This document shows positions 7,495 through 13,441 of a stretch of DNA of 13,441 nt, piece by piece. The stretch is from JASHVB01 sp049522565 (GTDB lineage: Bacteria > Pseudomonadota > Alphaproteobacteria > Acetobacterales > Acetobacteraceae), in contig JBEKNT010000168.1 of the NCBI GenBank assembly GCA_049522565.1, forward strand, positions 1 through 13,441, written 5' to 3'. The position numbers and the translations under genes are program-made. Under the pieces are notes generated by a model. That model worked only from the letters and a program-made list of their open reading frames with translations, did no database searches and was not told the DNA's origin. The number at the start of each line of letters is the position of its first letter. Positions within the stretch are counted from its first letter, which is position 1.

Positions 7495-8591
7495 AGTGCC
7501 GCACCGCCGCAGGCGGCCGTGGCGAGGAACGCCAACCCGCCGCCGCCGCGCATATAGAGCCAGCCGCAGAGCAGCATCATCAAGCCGGTCGGTGCGCCCA
7601 TGCCCAGCGCGGCGTGCAGCGCTTGCGCCGTGGCGGCGCGTTCGGGCGGTACGCTGCGGCTCAGCACCAGCATGGCCGAGAGGTGCTGCATGGCGAAGGT
7701 GGCGGCATGCAGCAACTGCACGGCGGCCAGCACGGGCAAGGGCGGCGCCAGGGCGGTGACGCTCCAGCGCAGCAGCGAGGCGGCGGCGGCAGCGGCGGTG
7801 AGGCCGGCCGGGCCGAGCCGTTCGACCAGCTTGCGGCCACGCGCGAACAGCAGAATTTCGGCGACGATGCCCTCGGCGATGAGCAATCCGATCAGGGTGT
7901 CGCTGTAGCCCTGGGCGCGCCAGAACAGTGGGGCGAAACCGTAATAGGCGGCGTGCCCGCCCTGGATCAGCGCGCTGGCGGCGACGGTCAGACGGAACGA
8001 GGGGAGGGCGAACAGCCGCAGCCCTGCAAGGGGGCGGGCGGTGGCGCGCGGCACGACGGCCTCGGGGAGCAGCGGGGCGAGGGCGGCAGCGGCGGCGTAG
8101 CCGAGTGCGAGGAGCCAGGGCACCAGGGCGGTGCCGGCGGCGGAGAGCAAGCGGCCGGTGGCGGCGCTGGCCAGCATGTAGGCGACCGACCCGATCGATC
8201 GCACCGGGCCGTACTCCAGCCGCTGCTCGCGGGCCAGCGCCAAAGCGAGCGAATCGACCAGCGGGCTGAGTGCGGCCGCGGCCACCCCCTGCACGGAGGC
8301 GACCGCCAGGAAGCCCAGGAAGCCGGTCACCGGCAGGTACGCCAGCGCGGCCAGGGCCGCAACGGTGCCGGCGGCGCACAGCACGGGGCGGCGCTTGCCG
8401 ATGCGGTCGGCGACGTTGCCCCAGCCCGGTCCGGCCAGCACGCGCAGCAACGCGGCGAGGCCGAGGATGCGGCCGATTGCCTCGGGCGACAGGCCGCGGT
8501 CGGCGAAGAACAGCGGGAGGAAGCCGCCATTCACCGCGCCGCCGGCGAAGATCGCGGCGAAGAACAGGGCGACGCGGGTGCCGGCCGACAT
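7449..8591 (-). CDS. Major facilitator superfamily transporter
   Basis: Inner-membrane secondary transporter of 380 residues with about twelve hydrophobic segments. The pattern WGNVADRIGKRRPVL after the second membrane segment and EYGPVRSIGSVAYMLAS in the fifth resemble the MFS_1-like group that contains the phenylpropionate porter HcaT and LacY-like permeases. The substrate cannot be told from sequence. The ATG has only a weak GGCGGG upstream. SufE ends 27 bases before this start on the same strand, so the two may be co-transcribed, although their functions are not evidently linked. GC is extreme here (50 of 60 bases in 8041-8100). The last codons are the probable source of the tandem 44-bp duplication downstream. 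Confidence 0.88.
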   Translation of the reverse strand: MSAGTRVALFFAAIFAGGAVNGGFLPLFFADRGLSPEAIGRILGLAALLRVLAGPGWGNVADRIGKRRPVLCAAGTVAALAALAYLPVTGFLGFLAVASVQGVAAAALSPLVDSLALALAREQRLEYGPVRSIGSVAYMLASAATGRLLSAAGTALVPWLLALGYAAAAALAPLLPEAVVPRATARPLAGLRLFALPSFRLTVAASALIQGGHAAYYGFAPLFWRAQGYSDTLIGLLIAEGIVAEILLFARGRKLVERLGPAGLTAAAAAASLLRWSVTALAPPLPVLAAVQLLHAATFAMQHLSAMLVLSRSVPPERAATAQALHAALGMGAPTGLMMLLCGWLYMRGGGGLAFLATAACGGAALLLVGPLARAIRVTR

Positions 8592-8618
8592 TTGCTGCCC
8601 GCCGGGCCGTGTGCGCGG

Positions 8619-9074
8619 TCAGCCGGCGCGTTGCAGCGCGGCGAGCTCGCGGATCTTGCGCGCCATGGCGGCGATGCCGTTGCCCCGGTTGGTGGACAGC
8701 GCCTCCAGCAGGCCGAGATCCTTGAGGAAGACCGGATCGGTGGCGACGATTTCCGCCGGCGGGCGGCCGGAATAGACCCGCAGCAGCAGGGCGATCAGGC
8801 CGGACACGATGGCCGCGTCCGATACGCCCGCGAGGTAAAGGTCACCGTCGCGCAACGCGGCTTCCATCCAGACCTTGCTCTGGCAGCCGGGGACGCGGTG
8901 TGCGTCGTCCGACCATGCGGCGGGGAAGGGGGGCAGCTTGCGGCCAAGCTCGATGATGAACTGGTAGCGGTCCATCCAGTCGTCGAACACGTCGAGTTCC
9001 TCGCCGATCGCGGCGATGGCGTCGGCGGCGGTGGGTTCCTGTGGGGCGACGAACGGATCGGGCATGGGGGGCAT
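8619..9074 (-). CDS. sufE: SufE family cysteine desulfurase activator
   Basis: SufE accepts persulfide sulfur from the cysteine desulfurase SufS and passes it to the Fe-S cluster scaffold in the cytoplasm. The 151-residue product shows the family core: WMDRYQFIIELGRKLPPFP, then HRVPGCQSKVW with the sulfur-accepting Cys64, and a C-terminal LGLLEALSTNRGNGIAAMARKI stretch. Length is normal for the family. A second in-frame ATG (start 9065) would shorten the protein by three residues; neither has a clear ribosome binding site. It lies apart from any suf operon and directly upstream of the MFS gene. CsdE-like proteins share this fold, so the exact desulfurase partner is uncertain. Confidence 0.92.
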   Translation of the reverse strand: MPPMPDPFVAPQEPTAADAIAAIGEELDVFDDWMDRYQFIIELGRKLPPFPAAWSDDAHRVPGCQSKVWMEAALRDGDLYLAGVSDAAIVSGLIALLLRVYSGRPPAEIVATDPVFLKDLGLLEALSTNRGNGIAAMARKIRELAALQRAG

Positions 9075-9119
9075 GTGCGTGGGGCGGCGCGATGCGTCAA
9101 GGCAGCGGTGTTTTGGCGC

Positions 9120-10088
9120 TCATCCGTCCAGCATGGAGCGGATCTTCGCGGCCAGGGCGACGTAGGTGAAGGGCTTCGGCAGCATCTGCGTGCCTGGCAC
9201 CAGGATGCTGCCGTGCACGATGGCGTTGCGTGAGTAACCGGTGGTGAACAGCACCGGCAGGTCCGGCTTCACTCGGCGCGCCGCATCCGCGAGTTGCCGC
9301 CCGGTCATGCCGCCGGGCAGGCCAATATCGGTGACCAGCAGGCGAATGGCAGCATTCTGCGCGAGCATCTCCAGTCCTGCCTGACCGTCCGTCGCTACCA
9401 GCAGGCGATACCCCAGCTCGCGCAACGTTTCGGTGGTGTAGGTCCGCACCGCGTCGTCGTCTTCCACCACCATGATCAATTCGCCATTGCCGCGGGGCGG
9501 CGCCTCCCGGGCGGCCTCGGGCTCCGGCGCGTGCGAGGAGCTGTCTGGCAACCGCGGCAGGTACAGCTTCACCGCCGTGCCGTGGTCCGGTTCGCTGTAG
9601 ATGGCGATGTGGCCGTTGGACTGCTTGATGAACCCATAGATCTGGCTCAACCCCAGGCTGGTGCCCTGGCCTACGTCCTTGGTGGTGAAGAACGGCTCGA
9701 ACACATGCTCCAGGATGCTCTGCGGCATGCCGAGGCCGGTGTCGGAGACTGCGATCAGGATGTAGTGCCCGGGTGACGCCTCCCGGTGTTGCGCCGCTTA
9801 GGCTTCGTCCAGCATCACGTTCGCGGTTTCGATTGTCAGGCGGCCGCCGTTCGGCATGGCGTCGCGGGCGTTCACCGCCAGATTGAGCAAGGCGCTCTCC
9901 AGGTGGTTCGGATCCGCCAGGGTGCGCCACAAGCCGCCGGCCAGCACGGTCTCGATCGCCACCGCCTCGCCCAGGGTGCGGTGCAGCAGTTCCCACATAC
10001 CCGCGACCAGCTTGTTGGCGTCCAGCGGGCGTGGGTCGAGGGCTTGGCGTCGGGCGGCGGACGGGATTTGCTGAAGCGCCAGCACCAC
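9120..10088 (-). pseudogene. Decayed hybrid histidine kinase (ATPase + receiver)
   Basis: Remnant of a sensor kinase fused to a receiver domain. Reading the minus strand from 10088 in one frame, kinase homology begins near RRQALDPRPLDANKLVAGM (about 10052) and runs through the N-box (ADPNHLESALLNLAVNARDAM) to NVMLDEA, where TAA (9800-9798) interrupts it. The same frame continues without further stops as AAQHREASPGHYILIAVSDTGLGMPQS, the G1 region. Related kinases have Tyr at the stop position, so one base change can explain it. The G2 region reads GQGTSLGLSQIYG, with Ser in place of the usual Gly. The receiver domain has acidic residues EDDD, the phosphoacceptor Asp in LVTDIGLPGG and Lys in PKPF, so it looks intact. 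The H-box and any sensor domain are missing. A 202-residue ATP-binding/receiver fragment (9728-9120) could in principle still be translated. Confidence 0.88.
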
Positions 10089-10091
10089 ACT

Positions 10092-10204
10092 CTCTCCCGC
10101 TTGCGGGAGAGGTCGCGAGGCGAAGCGTGGCAGGCGAGGGTGGCGCGTGCCGACCCGATCACCCTCGCTCTACCCTCTCCCGCGCAAGGCGCGGGAGAGG
10201 GTAG
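10092..10204. repeat. Block of three GC-rich palindromes
   Basis: Three inverted repeats lie in a row. CTCTCCCGC/GCGGGAGAG (10092-10111) has a two-base spacer. GCGAGGGTG/CACCCTCGC (10134-10142 and 10160-10168) has a 17-base spacer. A perfect 16-bp stem spans 10170-10185 and 10189-10204 with an AAG loop. The outer hairpins share the CTCTCCCGC core. This resembles mosaic palindromic intergenic repeats of proteobacteria. The last stem lies three bases past the amidohydrolase stop and could end its transcript. Confidence 0.85.
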
Positions 10205-10207
10205 GAT

Positions 10208-11170
10208 TTAGAGCTTCAGCAGCTTCTTTGCATTGCCCCCGGCCAGCTTCGCACGGTCCTCCGTGCAGAGCGGCACGCTGTGCAGCCATTCCGTCGCCGG
10301 CTGGTTCGGTGCGAATGGCCAGTCCACCGAGAACATGATGCGGTCCAGCCCCAGCTCCTGGATGGTGCACAACAGCGCCGGGTCGGACCAGAAGCCGCTG
10401 GTGGTGACGTAGAAATGCTGCGCGAACACCTCGCGGAAGCTGCGGCTTGGCTTCCAGTCGCGCTCCAGCGCCATGTTGATGCGCCAGGCGTAGAACGGCA
10501 GGCCCTCGCCGAGATGGCCGAAGATCACCTTCAGCCCGGGATAGGCGTCGAATACGCCCGACAGCACCAGGCGGACGCCCTGCGTCGCGGTCTCCACGGT
10601 GAAGCCCCAGGCGGCGCGCAGGATGCCGGGCACCTCCTGGAGGTAGGTCTGGTAGTAGGTGTCGATCACCGGCTGCGCCGGCACCGACGGGTGGAAATAG
10701 ATCGGCACGTCCAGCGCCTGGGCGCGTTCGAAGATCGGCCAGAACTCGCGCTCGTCGTGGAAGCGGCCGTTGGTCAGGCCGTGGATCATCGCGCCCTTGA
10801 AGCCGAGCCTGGTCACCGCGCGTTCCAGTTCGTCGGCGGCGGCTTTCGGGTCAGGTGTCGGCAGCGCGGCGAAGCCGGCGAAGCGGGTGGGATGCGCGCG
10901 CACCGCCTCGGCCAGCCGGTCGTTGGCGCGGCGGGCGAGGCGCACCGCGGCTTCCGCGTCGGTCATCTTCTGCATCGCCGGGGCGCCGTGGGAGATCACC
11001 TGGAGGTCGATGCCGCCCGCATCCATCTCCTTGATGCGCAGGGCGCCGAGGTCTTCCAGCCGCTGCACCAGCGGCGGTGCGCGGTTGGCGTCGAGCGGTC
11101 CGTAGGTCGCGCTCACCTCCGGGTCCTGGAAATGCTCTTCGAGCGCGATGACGAACGGCTTGGCCGGCAT
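10208..11170 (-). CDS. Amidohydrolase, gamma-resorcylate decarboxylase-like
   Basis: Cytoplasmic metal-dependent TIM-barrel enzyme of the amidohydrolase-2 (ACMSD-like) family, 320 residues. The pattern matches nonoxidative decarboxylases of hydroxybenzoates such as gamma-resorcylate (2,6-dihydroxybenzoate) decarboxylase: E11 and H13 in LEEHF, H160 in IYFHPSVP, H219 in IFGHLGE and D283 in FSVDWPF, all close to the known metal and catalytic positions. The frame extends upstream to 11383, but the ATG at 11170 follows a strong GGAGG and begins the conserved region, so it is the start. The true substrate may be another aromatic acid; no ring-hydroxylase, transporter or regulator of aromatic breakdown lies beside it. 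It is probably transcribed alone. Confidence 0.88.
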   Translation of the reverse strand: MPAKPFVIALEEHFQDPEVSATYGPLDANRAPPLVQRLEDLGALRIKEMDAGGIDLQVISHGAPAMQKMTDAEAAVRLARRANDRLAEAVRAHPTRFAGFAALPTPDPKAAADELERAVTRLGFKGAMIHGLTNGRFHDEREFWPIFERAQALDVPIYFHPSVPAQPVIDTYYQTYLQEVPGILRAAWGFTVETATQGVRLVLSGVFDAYPGLKVIFGHLGEGLPFYAWRINMALERDWKPSRSFREVFAQHFYVTTSGFWSDPALLCTIQELGLDRIMFSVDWPFAPNQPATEWLHSVPLCTEDRAKLAGGNAKKLLKL

Positions 11171-11176
11171 TGGTTT

Positions 11177-11181
11177 CCTCC
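11177..11181 (-). promoter_or_regulatory. Ribosome binding site of the amidohydrolase gene
   Basis: GGAGG on the minus strand, within AAGGGAGGAAACC, lies six bases before the ATG at 11170. It fixes the start inside a longer open frame. Confidence 0.85.
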
Positions 11182-11637
11182 CTTGCGCGATTGCGGTGGA
11201 TGTTCCCTGTCCTTGCCGTCGCGTCAATCGGCTGCGCTTGCCGCCACGACCCGTACCGCCGGGCCTGTCGCGCCATCTGCCGAAAGGCGGGGCACAGCGC
11301 CGCGCGTGGCATCGCCGGCGGGATGACGGGCGTGACCCTGACCAGGACAGCTTGGGGTCCAAGTGCCGCAGGTTTCCAACCAAGCTGGAACTGCACGGGT
11401 CGATTGTCGGTCAGTTTGGCTGTCGGGTGCCGGCCCAACGCGTAGCGGTACCCGAGTCGCTGGCCTGAGCCGCCGGATTTGCCAATCCGCCCCCGGAGGG
11501 GGGCCGGGCAACGGAAGGGCTGAGCGATCCACGGGGCACCGCGAGGTACCCCTTGTGCGTTGTCAGCCGCCAGTCAAGAACGCTTTGAACGGCATTTGAT
11601 GCCAACCAATGCACAGGAACATTGGTTGACGATATGA
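11182..11637. other. Gene-free stretch between amidohydrolase and lipoprotein genes
   Basis: No convincing gene. Short frames on both strands lack family motifs and good start signals. The right end carries two small hairpins (listed separately). The left end is the leader of the amidohydrolase gene; no confident promoter was found. Confidence 0.55.
11591..11628 (-). terminator. Two adjacent hairpins after the lipoprotein gene
   Basis: Nine-base arms CAACCAATG (11603-11611) and CATTGGTTG (11620-11628) have an eight-base loop, nine bases past the lipoprotein stop on the minus strand. A second hairpin, GGCAT-TTG-ATGCC (11591-11603), follows and shares one base. A T-run is missing, so termination is plausible but not certain. 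Confidence 0.45.
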
Positions 11638-12471
11638 TCAATGTGACGCCCGATCATCCGATACGAGGACCAGGGTAGTGGAATCCTTGATCACCGGATG
11701 GAAATGGTGGCTACCGATTTGGATTGTCGCCGTCTGGTTCGGCCCATTGCGGCGCAGGCTTACGGTCACTGGCACGGCCCGGCCCGGGCCACCGCCGTCG
11801 GTTTGTTCGTGAGCGTCGCCAACCGAGAACGAAAGCCAATTTTGGCCGCCGCGATTTACCCAAAAAGTCACATCGGTAAGCTTCACGCTATGATGTTGGC
11901 CGTTGTCGGTGAACTCGGCCAACGCAGCCCAATTGATCCAACCTGTCTTCGCCTTGTCCGATGCGACGATGCCGTTGTTATCGAGCCCGATCACACCTAA
12001 AGTGGCCAATGGCAGGTTGTCGCTTTTGGCGGATTCGTAGTGCAGCGAAGCAACATTGACGGTCATCGAGCGGCGGTCGCGCGTAATCGCACCGACAAAT
12101 GAGGTTGTAGACCCGAGAAATACGACGTTCTTGCCCATATAGCTTGCGCTCATGTTCAAGGACGGACCACCTGGGCCCATCCCAATCGAACCGATCTGAA
12201 CACCGCCCTTGAGTATTGTGAATTCATAGATATTCGGTTGGATTTCTCGAATTGCCATGTCGGCGTCGGGATACTTCTCCCCTAACTGCCTCCGCTCCTC
12301 GGCTTCGCCATTGGCCGGGGCTGGAGCCGTGGAACCGCGGGTCTGGGGAACGGCAACACTCGCTGGGGGATTCGCGACCGTACGAGGAGGCGGTGCATTA
12401 TTGGGCGCTTGCGAGCAACTTACCAGAAGCAGAAAGAGTCCGAAATATCCAAGTCTCGTGCTGCGTCGCAT
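11638..12471 (-). CDS. Putative lipoprotein of unknown function
   Basis: Predicted lipoprotein of 277 residues. The ATG at 12471 is preceded by GGAGGG at a spacing of eight. The N-terminus MRRSTRLGYFGLFLLLVSC is a lipoprotein signal with lipobox LVSC (16-19); residue +2 is Ser. A Pro/Ala-rich linker spans about 22-55. The mature part looks beta-rich, with IQPNIYEFTILKGGVQIG, ITRDRRSMTVNVASLHY, SVKLTDVTFWVNRGGQNW and a final IQIGSHHFHPVIKDSTTLVLV. I recognise no family. GC is visibly lower than its neighbours (33 of 60 bases in 11881-11940), which suggests later arrival or weaker selection. It stands between relics, and its start region overlaps the end of a substrate-binding-protein relic. 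The open frame continues upstream to 12816, but that part shows no protein character. Confidence 0.78.
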   Translation of the reverse strand: MRRSTRLGYFGLFLLLVSCSQAPNNAPPPRTVANPPASVAVPQTRGSTAPAPANGEAEERRQLGEKYPDADMAIREIQPNIYEFTILKGGVQIGSIGMGPGGPSLNMSASYMGKNVVFLGSTTSFVGAITRDRRSMTVNVASLHYESAKSDNLPLATLGVIGLDNNGIVASDKAKTGWINWAALAEFTDNGQHHSVKLTDVTFWVNRGGQNWLSFSVGDAHEQTDGGGPGRAVPVTVSLRRNGPNQTATIQIGSHHFHPVIKDSTTLVLVSDDRASH

Positions 12472-12619
12472 CCCTGATTCCCTCCATGCCGGACCCGAAG
12501 CTGTCGGTGGCCGGCTGCTTGCCCGCACTCCGCAGCGCCACCACCACGAGCCGCGCGGCGGTGTAGCCGAGTTGTGCGGTGAAGTTCGGCACCTTGCCGT
12601 AAAGGCTCTTATCCGACAT
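12470..12619 (-). pseudogene. Relic of an ABC transporter substrate-binding protein
   Basis: On the minus strand a frame contains KVPNFTAQLGYTAARLVV, then ALRSAGKQPATDSFGSGMEGIRD. This matches the C-terminal region of LivK-type periplasmic binding proteins (Peripla_BP_6), where GYTAA-LVV-AL--AGK--T--SF--GME-I-DY is common. Only about 45 residues are recognisable: the N-terminal bulk and signal peptide are absent, and homology stops where the lipoprotein gene begins. Codon use is normal, so it looks like a real coding fragment. No permease or ATPase gene is nearby. Confidence 0.68.
12480..12485 (-). promoter_or_regulatory. Ribosome binding site of the lipoprotein gene
   Basis: GGAGGG on the minus strand, eight bases before the ATG at 12471. 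The same bases are part of codons for MEGIRD in the substrate-binding-protein relic, read in another frame. Confidence 0.65.
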
Positions 12620-12883
12620 TTCCCATATGAATGCCTTCTTTCGGCACGTTTGACCACTTCAGCCCCTCCGTCAACGGCTTTGGCATGCCCGATGTCTGAA
12701 ACCCGACCCGGCGGCGCTGGTCTCCGGCGTTGTGGCCCCGTTCGTCTGCCCAGAGGCGCCAACACGGCACGGCTCTCCCGCATGTCCCAGCCGATCCTGG
12801 GCTTCTCGCCCCTCATGCCGGCACGGGCGGCGCCGGCAATCGGGCAATCCGCTCAAGCATCTCGCCGAACAACTCGTGCGGCA
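12620..12883. other. Stretch between two relics, no recognisable gene
   Basis: No complete gene. Minus-strand frames carry short protein-like pieces, for example EVMMPHELFGEMLERIARLPAPPVPA ending near 12813 and MPKPLTEGLKWSNVPKEGIHMGN ending near 12616, but I cannot assign them to a family. They may be further debris of genes broken when the region decayed. Confidence 0.45.
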
Positions 12884-13087
12884 TCATGACCTCGGCCATC
12901 TGAAGGTGATCGACAGACGGAAACCGATATGCACCTTGGGTGTCTGGACAGGCGGGCGGCCGCGCTTCTTCCAGGTTGCGAACTGATCGGGGAAAACCTC
13001 GCTGCATGGTCTGGCCTCGGCGGTTTCCCGGGCCGTCCAGGCGGGGTTCGCGTTGTCGATCATGCCGGGGTCAGGCTGTTTTGCCAT
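12884..13087 (-). pseudogene. brnA: brnA-like antitoxin, C-terminus lost
   Basis: BrnA is the antitoxin partner of the ribonuclease BrnT: it binds the toxin with its N-terminal part, and through its ribbon-helix-helix domain it represses the operon. The first 57 residues match the family: IDNANPAWTARETAEARPCSEV, then KKRGRPPVQTPKVHIGFRLS, which is the linker and first DNA-binding strand. After FRLS the sequence turns to ITFRWPRS and stops, so the two helices that complete the DNA-binding fold are missing. The ATG at 13087 has a good AAGGAGAGG at a spacing of seven. It follows the truncated brnT in the usual toxin-antitoxin order. It could still be translated as a fragment able to touch toxin, but autoregulation is unlikely. 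Confidence 0.75.
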
Positions 13088-13094
13088 AGGTTTG

Positions 13095-13103
13095 CCTCTC
13101 CTT
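13095..13103 (-). promoter_or_regulatory. Ribosome binding site of brnA
   Basis: AAGGAGAGG on the minus strand lies seven bases before the brnA ATG and four bases after the brnT stop codon, consistent with a two-gene unit. Confidence 0.7.
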
Positions 13104-13107
13104 GGCG

Positions 13108-13233
13108 TTAGTCCCTTCCCGTGTCTCGCCGGATGATGGCGCCTTCCCAGTCGAGCATTGCCACGCCGTCGAACGGCAGGCCACGCTCACGGATGTTCCA
13201 GGTGTTCTTCCGTGGGTCGTAGCCGAACCGCAT
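13108..13233 (-). pseudogene. brnT: brnT-like ribonuclease toxin, truncated to 41 residues
   Basis: BrnT toxins are about 90-residue RNases with a RelE-like fold. This frame gives the characteristic N-terminal half: MRFGYDPRKNTWNIRERGLP, then FDGVAMLDWEGAIIRRDTGRD, and then TAA at the point where the family continues DYGE-R. The second half, including the later strands and most of the active-site region, is absent: the brnA ribosome binding site begins four bases later. The start at 13233 is firm because an in-frame TAA lies two codons upstream. A deletion between the two genes, or a frameshift plus deletion, best explains the structure. Confidence 0.78.
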
Positions 13234-13246
13234 GGTTTAACGTCGT

Positions 13247-13278
13247 CACAAAAACGGAGCCATCCAAGGATTTTTGTG
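13247..13278 (-). promoter_or_regulatory. Inverted repeat upstream of brnT, possible operator
   Basis: Eight-base arms CACAAAAA (13247-13254) and TTTTTGTG (13271-13278) are separated by 16 bases, starting 14 bases upstream of the brnT ATG. The stretch is AT-rich within GC-rich DNA. BrnA-type antitoxins are known to repress their own promoter, so an operator role fits, but no site has been shown here. Confidence 0.4.
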
Positions 13279-13373
13279 GCAACAAAATATCCCGAAGAGA
13301 CAAGCTGCCTTGTTCTGTTGCTCGTCAGGCGGGGGATTGCTTCGTCGCTGCGCTCCCTGGCAAGAAACCAACT

Positions 13374-13441
13374 CCCCCTCCGCTTGTGGGAGGGGGTTGG
13401 GGGGTGGGGTCCCGCGCCGCACGACCCCTCTCCCCAACCCC
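13374..13441. repeat. GC-rich palindromic repeat at the right edge
   Basis: A hairpin CCCCCTCC/GGAGGGGG (13374-13381 and 13389-13396) is followed by a larger inverted repeat, 13393-13409 against 13425-13441, matching at 15 of 17 positions. The core (C-run, CTCC, GCTTG, GGGAG) resembles the block at 10092-10204, so both may belong to one family. The element may continue past the window edge. Confidence 0.65.

Noticed and set aside
7614..9233. 539-residue plus-strand open frame opposite the MFS and SufE genes
   Set aside because: Composition is nearly all Gly, Gln, Ala, Glu and Arg, with no motif. The opposite strand encodes two recognisable families.
9097..9996. 299-residue minus-strand frame that bridges the kinase stop codon
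   Set aside because: It is a different phase from the kinase frame; its translation is Arg/Gly/His-rich and carries none of the N-box, G-box or receiver motifs.
10092..10204. CRISPR-like or transposon-end reading of the palindrome block
   Set aside because: There are no regular spacers, no transposase and no target-site duplication visible; mosaic palindromic intergenic repeat fits better.
10280..11326. 348-residue plus-strand open frame opposite the amidohydrolase
   Set aside because: Antisense to a gene with intact metal-binding residues and a strong ribosome binding site; no family character.
12471..12816. Upstream extension of the lipoprotein frame to 12816
   Set aside because: The extension is Arg/Pro/Ser-rich, would bury the lipoprotein signal inside the protein, and the ATG at 12471 has its own ribosome binding site.
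12257..12889. 210-residue plus-strand open frame across the relic region
   Set aside because: No good start signal or domain, and it is antisense to the lipoprotein signal peptide and the binding-protein relic.

Overview
The window is high-GC DNA with strongly GC-ending codons, typical of an alphaproteobacterium. The mix of a CHASE-GGDEF-EAL protein, SufE, a sulfotransferase carrying a C-terminal beta module, hybrid-kinase fragments and GC-rich palindromic intergenic repeats suggests a member of the Rhodospirillales, probably Acetobacteraceae. That placement is an inference from gene style, not from a marker gene. No rRNA, tRNA, CRISPR array, transposase or integrase was seen.

Left part (1-7371, plus strand): the 3' part of a CHASE-GGDEF-EAL cyclic-di-GMP enzyme runs in from the left edge. 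A 672-base gene-free stretch follows, then a tight pair of unrecognised cytoplasmic proteins (2972-4096 and 4122-5375), a ComF-family phosphoribosyltransferase, and a sulfotransferase-like gene whose leader holds an imperfect direct repeat.

Middle part (7363-11170, minus strand): the sulfotransferase gene converges on an MFS transporter gene across a 44-bp tandem duplication of the transporter's 3' end. SufE lies just upstream of the transporter. Next comes a decayed hybrid histidine kinase: its N-terminal part and H-box are missing and one in-frame TAA splits what remains. Its truncated end abuts a 113-bp block of palindromes. Beyond that is an intact metal-dependent amidohydrolase of the gamma-resorcylate decarboxylase type with a strong ribosome binding site.

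Right part (11171-13441): a decaying accessory region. It holds a lower-GC gene for a beta-rich lipoprotein of unknown function, a relic of a branched-chain amino-acid-type ABC substrate-binding protein, and a relic BrnT/BrnA toxin-antitoxin module in which both genes are truncated. A second GC-rich palindromic repeat runs off the right edge.

No obvious multi-gene defence or biosynthetic system is present. The best candidates for something undescribed are the two-gene hypothetical pair at 2972-5375 and the lipoprotein at 11638-12471. The clearest sequence-level observations are the four relics or scars: split kinase, tandem 3' duplication, substrate-binding-protein relic and brnTA relic.
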